A DNA stretch of 7,574 bases from CAWHOW01 sp050013795 (GTDB lineage: Bacteria; Bacteroidota; Bacteroidia; Bacteroidales; CG2-30-32-10). The position numbers were made by a program, and so were the translations under genes. The notes beneath the pieces were generated by a model. That model saw nothing but the letters and a program-made list of their open reading frames with translations. It was not told the DNA's origin and did no database searches. Every line of letters starts with the position of its first letter. Position 1 is the stretch's first letter. The stretch is taken from NCBI GenBank assembly GCA_050013795.1, contig JBEKEO010000151.1:1-7574 (forward strand), read 5' to 3'. Shown here piece after piece: positions 1 through 6,588 of this stretch.

Positions 1-2
1 AA

Positions 3-248
3 CCTGGGCCATGGTCTAAACTATTTACTTCCTGCGGTATCAATGCATTCAATCTTGGGCCATTGTTTATTGTATTTGGCATTTGCTGGCTTACATTTCT
101 AACGGCCTTGTGGTTAAACCAAAGCTGGGCTTATACACTGGGTTTGATTATATCCGTTCTCACACTCTGGTATTTGCCGTTCGGGACTTTCATATCCATC
201 ATCGTATTTATCCTTCTCATTATAGCAAAACAGAAACTGGGATATTAA
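3..248 (+). CDS. Small hydrophobic membrane protein, C-terminal part (5' end outside window)
   Basis: This frame is open from the left edge of the window to a TAA at 246-248, so the gene probably begins upstream; a TTG at 63-65 is a weaker alternative start. The visible 81 residues contain two or three hydrophobic segments: roughly LFIVFGICWLTFLTALWL, then WAYTLGLIISVLTLWYLP, then GTFISIIVFILLII. It ends in a short basic tail, AKQKLGY. It is rich in Trp and Phe and looks like a small inner-membrane protein with hairpin topology. I recall a similar motif (WYLPFGT followed by a hydrophobic stretch) in small uncharacterised Bacteroidetes membrane proteins, but I cannot name the family. The next gene on the same strand, htpG, starts about 150 bp downstream behind its own candidate promoter, so co-transcription is not required. 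Function unknown. Confidence 0.6.
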   Translation, partial: PGPWSKLFTSCGINAFNLGPLFIVFGICWLTFLTALWLNQSWAYTLGLIISVLTLWYLPFGTFISIIVFILLIIAKQKLGY

Positions 249-329
249 ATGCTGACAGAATTTAATTTCCTTGTGAAGAAACAGAATTAATTTCATTTAC
301 TTTGCGACAATTTGTCACCTTCTATCCTA

Positions 330-346
330 TTGGCACGTCCTTTGAC
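330..346 (+). promoter_or_regulatory. Candidate sigma-54 (-24/-12) promoter of htpG
   Basis: The bases TTGGCACG (330-337), four further bases, then TTGAC (342-346) match the RpoN consensus TGGCAC-N5-TTGC with correct spacing: GG at 332-333 and ten bases before the -12 dinucleotide at 344-345. The one important deviation is GA in place of the usual GC at -12. Transcription would start near 357, giving a leader of about 40 nt before the htpG ATG at 398. A second, weaker possibility is a Bacteroidetes housekeeping -7 element: TTACTTTG at 297-304 compared with TAnnTTTG, with a TTG at 271-273 as -33, but that spacing is long. A short palindrome, GACAA-T-TTGTC (306-316), lies between the two. Inferred from sequence match only. 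Confidence 0.42.
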
Positions 347-397
347 AATCAGTAGCAGGAAAAAATAAATTTCAATAACTAATAAAACATTACAATT

Positions 398-2239
398 ATG
401 CAGAAAGGCAAGATCAACGTACAGACGGAAAACATTTTCCCTATTATTAAAAAATTCCTTTACTCAGACCATGAGATATTTTTACGCGAACTGATATCGA
501 ATGCAGTAGATGCAACGCAAAAACTTAAGACCATTGCTCAATCAGGCGATTTCAGCGGAGAGGTTGGCGATACCAGCATTGAGGTTTCTGTTAACAAGAA
601 GAAGAAAACCCTTACGGTTAAGGACAAGGGCATAGGGATGACAGGCGAAGAGGTTGAAAAATATATCAACCAGATAGCTTTCTCGAGTGCTGAAGAATTT
701 ATTAACAAATACAAATCTCAAACTGATGCAAACCCTCTTATAGGGCATTTCGGGCTTGGTTTCTATTCTTCATTCATGGTATCCGAAAAGGTAGAGATAC
801 TTACAAAGACATATAAGAAAGGCGCAGGAACCAAAGCTGTTAAATGGGTTTGCGACGGGAGTCCTGATTATTCTCTTGATGAAATTGAAAAGAAAGACCG
901 TGGCACTGAAATAATACTTCATATTGAAAAAGAGGCAGAAGAATTCCTTGAAGAACACAGAATACTCGATATGCTTAAAAAGTATTGCAAGTTTCTTCCT
1001 GTAGAGATAATCTTCGGCACAGAGAAAACCTACGAACCTACCGGCGAAAAAGACAAAGACGGGCATGATAAAACCAAAGAAGTTGAGAAACCACGCATCA
1101 TCAACAATACAAAGCCCCTTTGGACACAGAAGCCGGTTGACCTGAAAGATGAAGATTACAAGAAATTTTATCATGAACTTTATCCATACAGCTTCGAAGA
1201 GCCTTTATTCAATATTCACCTGAATGTGGATTATCCTTTCACACTTACCGGTATTCTATACTTCCCTAAGGTGAAAAGCAAGTTCGAACTGCAAAAGAAT
1301 AAGATTCAGTTATACTGCAACCAGGTATTTGTAACGGATTCCGTTGAAGGTATTGTTCCCGACTTTTTGACATTACTGCATGGTGTACTTGATTCACCTG
1401 ATATTCCTCTTAACGTTTCGAGAAGTTACCTGCAAAGCGATCCTAACGTTAAAAAGATTTCCTCCCACATCACCAAGAAAGTGGCCGATAAGCTGGAAGA
1501 ACTTTACAAGAACAACCGTACCGATTTTGAAGCAAAATGGGATGATATACGTATCTTCATTGAATACGGTATGATTTCGGAAGAGAAGTTTTATGAACGT
1601 GCTGAGAAGTTCTGCCTTTTTAAGAATACCGAAGGAAAGTATTTCAACTTTGATGAATACAAGGAGCATGTAAAGGCGCTGCAAACAGATAAAGAAAAGA
1701 ATGTGGTTTATCTATATTCCACAAATGTTGAAGAACAGCACAGCTTTATCAGTGTAGCTAGGGAACGCGGTTATGATGTGCTGGTGCTCGACAATGTGCT
1801 CGACAGCCATTTCATTAACCAGATTGAAAGGAAATTTGAAAAGACAAAATTTGCCAGGGTTGATGCTGATACCATTGACAAGCTGATACGCAAGGATGAT
1901 GAGCTTCCTTCCAAACTTTCGGAAGAACAGAAGAATACGTTAAAACCTATTATCGAAAAGCAATTGAACAAGGAAAGATTTATGGTGCAGTTTGAGAGCC
2001 TCAGCGAAACGGAACAGCCCATGATGATCACTCAAAACGAGTGGATGCGTAGAATGAAAGATATGCAGGCTGTAGGAGGTGGCAATGATTATTTTGGCAA
2101 CATGCCCGATTCATATAACCTTGTTGTAACACTAATCATCCGCTTATTGGAAAGCTACTTGAAGAAAAAGACGAAGAAAAACAAAACAAGCTTACTAAGC
2201 AGCTTACTGATCTGGCCTTGCTTTCGCAAAGCTTGCTGA
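398..2239 (+). CDS. htpG: Molecular chaperone HtpG (Hsp90 family), C-terminus frameshifted
   Basis: HtpG is the bacterial Hsp90, a cytoplasmic ATP-dependent dimeric chaperone. The N-terminal GHKL ATPase domain is clear: FLRELISNAVDA carries the catalytic Glu31 and Mg/ATP-binding Asn35, DKGIGM (76-81) is the adenine-contact motif, IGHFGLGFYSSFMV (115-128) is the lid/glycine-rich motif, and GTEIILHI (about 169-176) follows. The middle domain has the catalytic-arginine loop NVSRSYLQ with Arg342. The C-terminal domain begins normally (NEWMRRMK, then NMPDSYNLVV), but from codon 578 the frame is wrong and the last 36 residues are a basic nonsense tail ending in a TGA at 2237-2239. The expected family sequence continues in another frame to 2292, so one A is missing near 2128. 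Repaired, the protein would be 631 residues, close to the 624 of E. coli HtpG. The ATG at 398 gives the family N-terminus (MQKGKINVQTENIFP) and follows an A-rich stretch with no Shine-Dalgarno, as usual in Bacteroidetes. Confidence 0.96.
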   Translation: MQKGKINVQTENIFPIIKKFLYSDHEIFLRELISNAVDATQKLKTIAQSGDFSGEVGDTSIEVSVNKKKKTLTVKDKGIGMTGEEVEKYINQIAFSSAEEFINKYKSQTDANPLIGHFGLGFYSSFMVSEKVEILTKTYKKGAGTKAVKWVCDGSPDYSLDEIEKKDRGTEIILHIEKEAEEFLEEHRILDMLKKYCKFLPVEIIFGTEKTYEPTGEKDKDGHDKTKEVEKPRIINNTKPLWTQKPVDLKDEDYKKFYHELYPYSFEEPLFNIHLNVDYPFTLTGILYFPKVKSKFELQKNKIQLYCNQVFVTDSVEGIVPDFLTLLHGVLDSPDIPLNVSRSYLQSDPNVKKISSHITKKVADKLEELYKNNRTDFEAKWDDIRIFIEYGMISEEKFYERAEKFCLFKNTEGKYFNFDEYKEHVKALQTDKEKNVVYLYSTNVEEQHSFISVARERGYDVLVLDNVLDSHFINQIERKFEKTKFARVDADTIDKLIRKDDELPSKLSEEQKNTLKPIIEKQLNKERFMVQFESLSETEQPMMITQNEWMRRMKDMQAVGGGNDYFGNMPDSYNLVVTLIIRLLESYLKKKTKKNKTSLLSSLLIWPCFRKAC

Positions 2240-2292
2240 AAGGTGAAGAACTTACAAAATTTATCAAAAGAAGTGTTGATCTGATAGAATAA
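2128..2292 (+). pseudogene. htpG: Out-of-frame C-terminal end of htpG
   Basis: Read from 2128 in the frame one base back from the htpG ORF, this segment gives 54 residues beginning NTNHPLIGKLLEEKDEEK, continuing with LTDLALLSQSLLKGEEL and ending FIKRSVDLIE before a TAA at 2290-2292. This is the typical C-terminus of Bacteroidetes HtpG, which forms the dimerisation helices. It has no internal stop and no other damage, so a single-base event explains it: GTA-AC is present where GTA-AAC is expected. Because the rest of the frame is clean, the lesion is either very recent or an assembly or sequencing error in a short A run. No slippery heptamer is visible that would make programmed frameshifting likely. 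Confidence 0.85.
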
Positions 2293-2317
2293 TTCATTTT
2301 AAGCAGAGAAGAAATTA

Positions 2318-2408
2318 ACCGCAAAGAACACGAAGAAAAGACACGCAAAGAACGCAGAGAAGAAAATCTCTTTGTGAACTTTGCGTGAATCTTTGCGCCC
2401 TTTGCGGT
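2318..2408. repeat. 91-bp palindromic intergenic repeat (CGCAAAG family)
   Basis: The element is an imperfect inverted repeat between htpG and the TPR gene. The outer arms ACCGCAAAG (2318-2326) and CTTTGCGGT (2400-2408) are exact complements. The middle arms CACGCAAAG (2342-2350) and CTTTGCGTG (2379-2387) are also exact. The inner arms AGAGA (2356-2360) and TCTCT (2367-2371) close on a six-base loop. CGCAAAG-type words recur several times in each arm. I recognise this as a widely dispersed intergenic repeat of Bacteroidetes and other environmental bacteria, which often generates false ORFs. In RNA it would form a long hairpin and could protect or terminate the htpG transcript, but there is no clean U-tract after it. 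Confidence 0.8.
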
Positions 2409-2514
2409 AAAAATGTATTTGTGTAACATTAATGAATAAAAAGAAGTACTGTTTAAAATAATTTCCAATTATCTCACTCATTTTTCTCATATTTGTAACA
2501 TCAAATCTACTAAT

Positions 2515-3429
2515 ATGAGAAAACTATTTATAATTACTTTCACTATCCTTCTATCATCCTCCTTCCTTTTTGCGCAAAAAGACGATGCGTATATCTCCTC
2601 TGCTTTTGCCAAGTATCAGAAAGGTGATTTCAAAGGCGCTGCCGAAGATTATTCAGATGCCATTTCCCTGAAACCCGACAACAAAGACGCATACTTTAAC
2701 CGCGCCATTTGCTACGATAAGCTGGGCGAATACAAGAAAGCAGTCAACGATTTCAACTATATTATTGCATTGTCAACCGATGCTGATTTTTACCTCAGCC
2801 GCGGACAGGTTTACCAGCATATGTGCAAATACGATGAAGCCATTGCCGACTACAGCAAAGCTATCGGGATGAATGCTAACTTTACCTTTGCCTATCTTAG
2901 TCGCGCTGATGCTTATTTTAAATCGGGAAAAAATGAAATGGCTGTAGCCGATTATGAGAAACTGTTAAGTATTTATCCTAAATATGCTACTGCTTATTTC
3001 AAGCTGGCGCTGATTTATGATAATGAAGAAGAACTCGAAAAAGCCATCCTCGCTTACAATAAAGCTATTATGTACGATTCCACCAAAGCCACTTATTATT
3101 ATAACCGCGGTTACGATTATGATGAACTCAACAAACAGATATTAGCTCTTAAAGACTACTCCAAAGCTATTACCCTCGACACGCTGTATACAGATGTTTA
3201 TTTCAACCGCGCCTTTCTTTACGATGCTTTGGAGATGTACGAGTTAGCCATAGCCGATTACACCAAAGTTATTGCCTTAGATAAATATGCGGCTGATGCT
3301 TATTTTAACCGTGGCATGGCTAAAGCTAGTTTAGGAAGGCATTCCGATTGCTGTTCCGACATTAAAAAAGCTGCCGACTTGGGCGATAAAACTGCCAAGA
3401 AATATTACAAACTGAATTGCGGAAAATAA
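2515..3429 (+). CDS. Exported tetratricopeptide-repeat (TPR) protein
   Basis: The 304-residue protein starts with a signal peptide (MRKLFIITFTILLSSSFLFA, cleavage likely before Gln21), so it should act in the periplasm or at the envelope. The rest is nearly all TPR helix pairs of 33-34 residues: about 26-56, 57-89, 90-122, 123-156, 157-190, 191-224, 225-258, and a degenerate last one from 259. Typical repeat signatures are AYFNRAICYDKLGEYKKAVNDF, split here as AYFNRA (59-64) and LGEYKKAVNDF (70-80), and YDEAIADYSKAI (106-117). The tail contains a CC pair (279-280) and ends LNCGK. TPR arrays bind other proteins; no catalytic domain is present and the partner is unknown. The ATG sits after an AT-rich leader, and CATATTTG (2488-2495) resembles the Bacteroidetes -7 element (TAnnTTTG), without an obvious -33 partner. 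The 3' end converges on the beta-helix gene with 7 bp between stops. Confidence 0.9.
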   Translation: MRKLFIITFTILLSSSFLFAQKDDAYISSAFAKYQKGDFKGAAEDYSDAISLKPDNKDAYFNRAICYDKLGEYKKAVNDFNYIIALSTDADFYLSRGQVYQHMCKYDEAIADYSKAIGMNANFTFAYLSRADAYFKSGKNEMAVADYEKLLSIYPKYATAYFKLALIYDNEEELEKAILAYNKAIMYDSTKATYYYNRGYDYDELNKQILALKDYSKAITLDTLYTDVYFNRAFLYDALEMYELAIADYTKVIALDKYAADAYFNRGMAKASLGRHSDCCSDIKKAADLGDKTAKKYYKLNCGK

Positions 3430-3436
3430 GTCTGAA

Positions 3437-4996
3437 CTATTTTACTACCAGTGTGCGTGTTGATATATTTTCTTTATTGGTAATAAAAACAACTTTATAT
3501 ATACCTTTAGAAAAACCACTCAGATTTATCTTCACAGAATAGTTATCCGGTTTTTCAGCATGCACCAATTGTCCGACTGCATTAAAGACTTTAATTGTTT
3601 GGATAGCTCCGGCACCCGACCAGGATACATTAAACACACCTGTTGACGGGTTCGGATAAATTGTAATATCATTGGCATCTTCATAGTCTTTTACACCGCC
3701 AACATCATATTCGATTGCCCCGATTGAACGTGCTGATGCATTAAACAATGAACCATTATAATCTGTTGTCGGAAAAGGAACATTTAACCCTGCACCTATA
3801 GCAGGACTCCCGGCCTTCAACGAAAAATTCATATTTGTGGTATCAGTAAACATTGGGTCTCCGAATACTGATCCGGAAATGACAGCAGGATTGGTTGAAC
3901 CCACATCCTGGTATATTGAGCTTAGCCCCATAGTAGGATTTGAATAACTATAAAATAAATTATTGTAAAACAGAAACGTGTTGTAAGGCCAACCACCCGT
4001 TTCGTTAATGTAGAATCCGTTAGATGTATTTGCAATGGTGAAAATATTATTGTATATTTTGTTGTTCACGAACTGGACATTTGCATCCTCCACAAGAAGC
4101 CTTACCGTAAAATCATTTGATTTAAAACAGGTGTTATTGATAATATTAGAATTACTTAAGGAAGCCAGCCGGATACATGTTTGCCCCCCGATAGTAATAT
4201 TAGAACAAAAATTTATACTGTCGGCTTCATAAATTGAAGCATAACTTAAAGGACAAAAAAATGAAGCGCCGGTACTTCCTCCAATATCCATACCTCCAAG
4301 CGACCAATTTATATACAGATTTTGTTCAAAAGTTATTTTAGAACTTCCTCCTTTGCAATGCGATGCCCATCCTCCAAATCCAACAGCAGGAGGATCAAAC
4401 CTGTTGTTTTTAACTATCCCGTTTCGGTCACCATTCATGCTTAACCCCTCGCTTCCTGCATTTCCGCGGAACAAACAATTGGTAACCTGAAAGGTATCAG
4501 TACCGGTAAACTTCATAGAAACATTACCTGCTGTATTAGTGGTAGTGTATTGATTCGGGCCGGTAAGCAGTTTCATAAAATGACAGTGGTCAACGATTAT
4601 ATTCGACAAAGTGGTGAAACAAGCATAGTTGTAATTAAAAAACAACTGGTGGTAAACTGTGCCATTGGTCCATGCTGCCGAGTCATTTCCAATAAAATTC
4701 AATCCATAGAATTTCACATACGTGGCATTCGTGATGGTCCATTGTGTAACTATTTTTACAGAATCGTTTTGATACGGACGAATAGTTATCCAATGGCTGT
4801 ATGTTCCGCCAAGACTGTCAGCGCCGTTATCATTATATGTCCCTGCATGAAGGTAAACCGTATCGCCTGCGTGCACCACTCCGGCATTTACTGCGTTAGA
4901 AAGAGATGTATAGGTCAGGCTCGGACCAACATGTATCTGTGCATTTACGAAATATACAGATAGAATAAGGATAAGAAAAAGCAGCTGTTTTTTCAT
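3437..4996 (-). CDS. Secreted right-handed beta-helix protein with T9SS type A sorting domain
   Basis: This 519-residue protein has a signal peptide (MKKQLLFLILILSVYFVNAQ) followed by a GDTVYLHAGTY segment (44-54), typical of the first coil of pectate-lyase-like beta-helix proteins. Asn-rich coils follow (for example VTNCLFRGNA at 171-180, NSNIINNTC at 282-290, VQFVNNKIYNNIF at 307-319). The segment AGSPAIGAG (395-403) with RSIGAIEY (423-430) resembles the end of the choice-of-anchor Q type beta-helix found in many Bacteroidetes surface proteins. Residues about 441-519 are a type A C-terminal sorting domain: ITIYPNPSTGVFNVSW (444-459), KVFNAVGQLVH (469-479), LSGFSKGIYKVVF (492-504), TRTLVVK at the end. 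T9SS carries such proteins across the outer membrane and usually removes the domain while attaching them to the surface. No catalytic residues can be assigned, so whether it is an enzyme or an adhesin is unknown. The TAG stop is at 3437-3439. Confidence 0.92.
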   Translation of the reverse strand: MKKQLLFLILILSVYFVNAQIHVGPSLTYTSLSNAVNAGVVHAGDTVYLHAGTYNDNGADSLGGTYSHWITIRPYQNDSVKIVTQWTITNATYVKFYGLNFIGNDSAAWTNGTVYHQLFFNYNYACFTTLSNIIVDHCHFMKLLTGPNQYTTTNTAGNVSMKFTGTDTFQVTNCLFRGNAGSEGLSMNGDRNGIVKNNRFDPPAVGFGGWASHCKGGSSKITFEQNLYINWSLGGMDIGGSTGASFFCPLSYASIYEADSINFCSNITIGGQTCIRLASLSNSNIINNTCFKSNDFTVRLLVEDANVQFVNNKIYNNIFTIANTSNGFYINETGGWPYNTFLFYNNLFYSYSNPTMGLSSIYQDVGSTNPAVISGSVFGDPMFTDTTNMNFSLKAGSPAIGAGLNVPFPTTDYNGSLFNASARSIGAIEYDVGGVKDYEDANDITIYPNPSTGVFNVSWSGAGAIQTIKVFNAVGQLVHAEKPDNYSVKINLSGFSKGIYKVVFITNKENISTRTLVVK

Positions 4997-5200
4997 TTTG
5001 TTTGTTATTATTTATTGGTTTGTCAATTGGTTAAAATTTATAATTCCTGTATAGTTTAATGGATAAATGTACAAAAAAATATTATTACCAATGAAATGCC
5101 ATGAAATTTTATAGAAGACTGATAAAAGAAATCAGCAAATAGCAAATTGAAGTTCCTGATAAAAAACTATCGGATCATAATGAGGAAAATAAAGTATTCA
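4997..5200 (-). other. AT-rich spacer between two - strand genes
   Basis: This 204-bp gap is very AT-rich and should hold the promoter of the beta-helix gene. Read on the - strand, a T-run ending in TTTG near 5070-5080, preceded by AATAT, loosely resembles a Bacteroidetes -7 box, but the spacing does not match TAnnTTTG, so I do not call a promoter. Two weak hairpins lie just downstream of the next gene's stop: CTGAT/ATCAG (5119-5123 with 5131-5135) and CCTGATA/TATCGG (5155-5161 with 5168-5173, one bulge). Neither has a convincing U-tract. Nothing else is recognised here. Confidence 0.4.
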
Positions 5201-6310
5201 TCAACAGCCCCTGCGACTGTAATGCCCGTTAGCATTATATCCTATGCTTATCCCCATATAGAAACTTGAGAACTTATTAGGGTCGGAGGTGATAATTTTA
5301 TTATTACAGCTTGCAGTATAATTGTTAGAGCCAAACCCGATGATGGAGGATGAAAGCGCCTGGCTCCCGCTTTGCCCGTATTGTGTTAGTTCTACCCCGC
5401 CTGCTTCGCTTATTGCAAGGTTATAGCCTATGTCAAATTCCCAGTGAAAACGATGCTCATACTGGTTATTGCTTATTCCTATCTGGGGAGTGATGACAAA
5501 AGCATCCTGGCTATAATCAACCTCTAAATATTGTGTGTTTTCATCCTTTTCACTGTGGTACTTTCCTCCGGGAATGACAAAAGTGGGGTCAGATTCGTAT
5601 CCTAATAAATTAACTGTTTTATTTGCATTATCAATATTTCCCAAGTCATCACCTTTAGTAGTATTACATTCTACCGACAAGTTAATGGATGGCTTTATAA
5701 CAAACTCTTTGCTACCCATATTTACCTGGTATCCGCATCCTAATGAAAAATAATTTATATTTCTCATCAAATTAACATTGAAATCAATAAAATATTTTGA
5801 AGGTAAACCTACTTCGAAATTTAGCAGCATGCTCGTCAGCTGATCCTGGGGAAAGGGGTTAATAATATTGGATGTGAAAATATTACTGGTTGTTTTTCCC
5901 GAAGCGTCTGTGGAAGTATAAGGGAAACTAACTTGCATGGGCCCGTTCAGGTTTTTATGAAATAACTCGCCGGTTCCTATAGAAAAAGAACTATAACGGT
6001 CCTGCTGATAATAATCATGTTTATGATCTCCGGGGTATGGATATGCTGTTTGCTCTTCCTGGTAGTCTTGCATATCATTCTTCACATCCCCATTAATGGA
6101 ATTAATGCTTGCTAAACTATTGGCATAAACACCCCCAATGTTAGTATTTCCATTGCTAACACTGTCTTCATTTGATTGTGAAAATGAAGAATGATTTAAC
6201 AGGATGGCAAAGGCAATCAATGAAAGGTGAATAAACTTATTCATCCTGTTCATTTGCTTATGAACGCCTGCCTTTTCTTTTTGGTTATTGTTTGTTTTCA
6301 TGGCTAACAT
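5201..6310 (-). CDS. Exported protein of unknown family, beta-barrel-like
   Basis: The ORF is up to 369 residues. Its signal sequence is FIHLSLIAFAILLNHSSFSQ (26-45), so the mature protein probably starts near Gln45 or Ser46. The longest start (ATG at 6310) gives an unusually long N-region; Met4 (6301), Met20 (6253) and Met23 (6244) are in-frame alternatives, and Met20 or Met23 give a more normal signal peptide. Residues 46-105 are polar and probably disordered (Asn/Ser/Asp, then PYPGDHKHDYYQQDRY). From about 106 onward there are alternating polar/hydrophobic strands, for example FEVGLPSKYFIDFNVNL (165-181), INYFSLGCGYQVNM (185-198), FVITPQIGIS (271-280), FHWEFDIGYNLAI (288-300) and FYMGISIGYN (350-359). 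These suggest an outer-membrane beta-barrel. I recognise no named family. It ends SRRGC, without the usual terminal aromatic, although FYMGISIGY lies just before. The sequence upstream of its start is occupied by tandem arrays. Confidence 0.75.
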   Translation of the reverse strand: MLAMKTNNNQKEKAGVHKQMNRMNKFIHLSLIAFAILLNHSSFSQSNEDSVSNGNTNIGGVYANSLASINSINGDVKNDMQDYQEEQTAYPYPGDHKHDYYQQDRYSSFSIGTGELFHKNLNGPMQVSFPYTSTDASGKTTSNIFTSNIINPFPQDQLTSMLLNFEVGLPSKYFIDFNVNLMRNINYFSLGCGYQVNMGSKEFVIKPSINLSVECNTTKGDDLGNIDNANKTVNLLGYESDPTFVIPGGKYHSEKDENTQYLEVDYSQDAFVITPQIGISNNQYEHRFHWEFDIGYNLAISEAGGVELTQYGQSGSQALSSSIIGFGSNNYTASCNNKIITSDPNKFSSFYMGISIGYNANGHYSRRGC

Positions 6311-6320
6311 AGTTTAATGA

Positions 6321-6572
6321 TTATAATTCCTGTTTCTTTTCTTTTAATGATTTCCAACTCATTTACAATTATTGTACCGTTTTTTATAATTACATGCTCT
6401 TTCATTACAATTATCGTTTTTTTCCTGCTAAATCATTTCTCAATCTTTATAATGATTGTCCCTTTATTCCTAAATCTTAAATCGTTAATCTTAATTCTAA
6501 AATCAAGAATCCTAAATCATTTCTCTTTCTTTACTATTATTATGCCATTTCTTTTAATTATTGGCACAATAA
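6321..6572. repeat. Degenerate 42-bp tandem array, about six units
   Basis: Written in rows of 42 starting at 6321, 6363, 6405, 6447, 6489 and 6531, the sequence lines up: most rows begin TTA(C/T)AAT or close to it, and several carry CCTAAATC in their second half. Exact anchors are TTACAATTAT-GT at 6363-6375 and 6405-6417 (offset 42; the one differing base is T or C) and the 14-mer CTAAATCATTTCTC at 6428-6441 and 6512-6525 (offset 84, or two units). Units are diverged. The array is AT-rich, T-rich on the + strand, and lies directly upstream of the - strand beta-barrel-like gene, so it would form much of its leader or promoter region. No function is known to me. Confidence 0.6.
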
Positions 6573-6588
6573 AGGTCGTTGACCGCCG

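Noticed and set aside
770..2031. Antisense ORFs of about 86-134 residues inside htpG
   Set aside because: They lie entirely within the strongly conserved HtpG frame on the other strand and have no recognisable domain.
2126..2131. Programmed -1 frameshift in htpG
   Set aside because: No X-XXY-YYZ slippery heptamer or following stem-loop is seen, and the HtpG family is not known to use frameshifting. A missing base is simpler.
2136..2490. Minus-strand ORFs with TAKGAKIHAKFTK- and RKGRKDSRK-like repeats
   Set aside because: They are translations of the CGCAAAG palindromic repeat and the antisense of the htpG end. This is a familiar source of false proteins in databases.
4550..4963. Plus-strand 137-residue ORF inside the beta-helix gene
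   Set aside because: It is antisense to a gene with clear signal peptide, repeats and sorting domain. Its sequence shows no domain, so it is a shadow.
5119..5173. Small hairpins as terminator of the 5201-6310 gene
   Set aside because: Stems are only 5-6 bp and AT-rich, one is bulged, and no U-tract follows in the direction of transcription.
6561..6575. TTGGCAC resembling a sigma-54 -24 box
   Set aside because: No TTGC or TTGA follows at the required spacing, so it is a chance match in AT-rich sequence.
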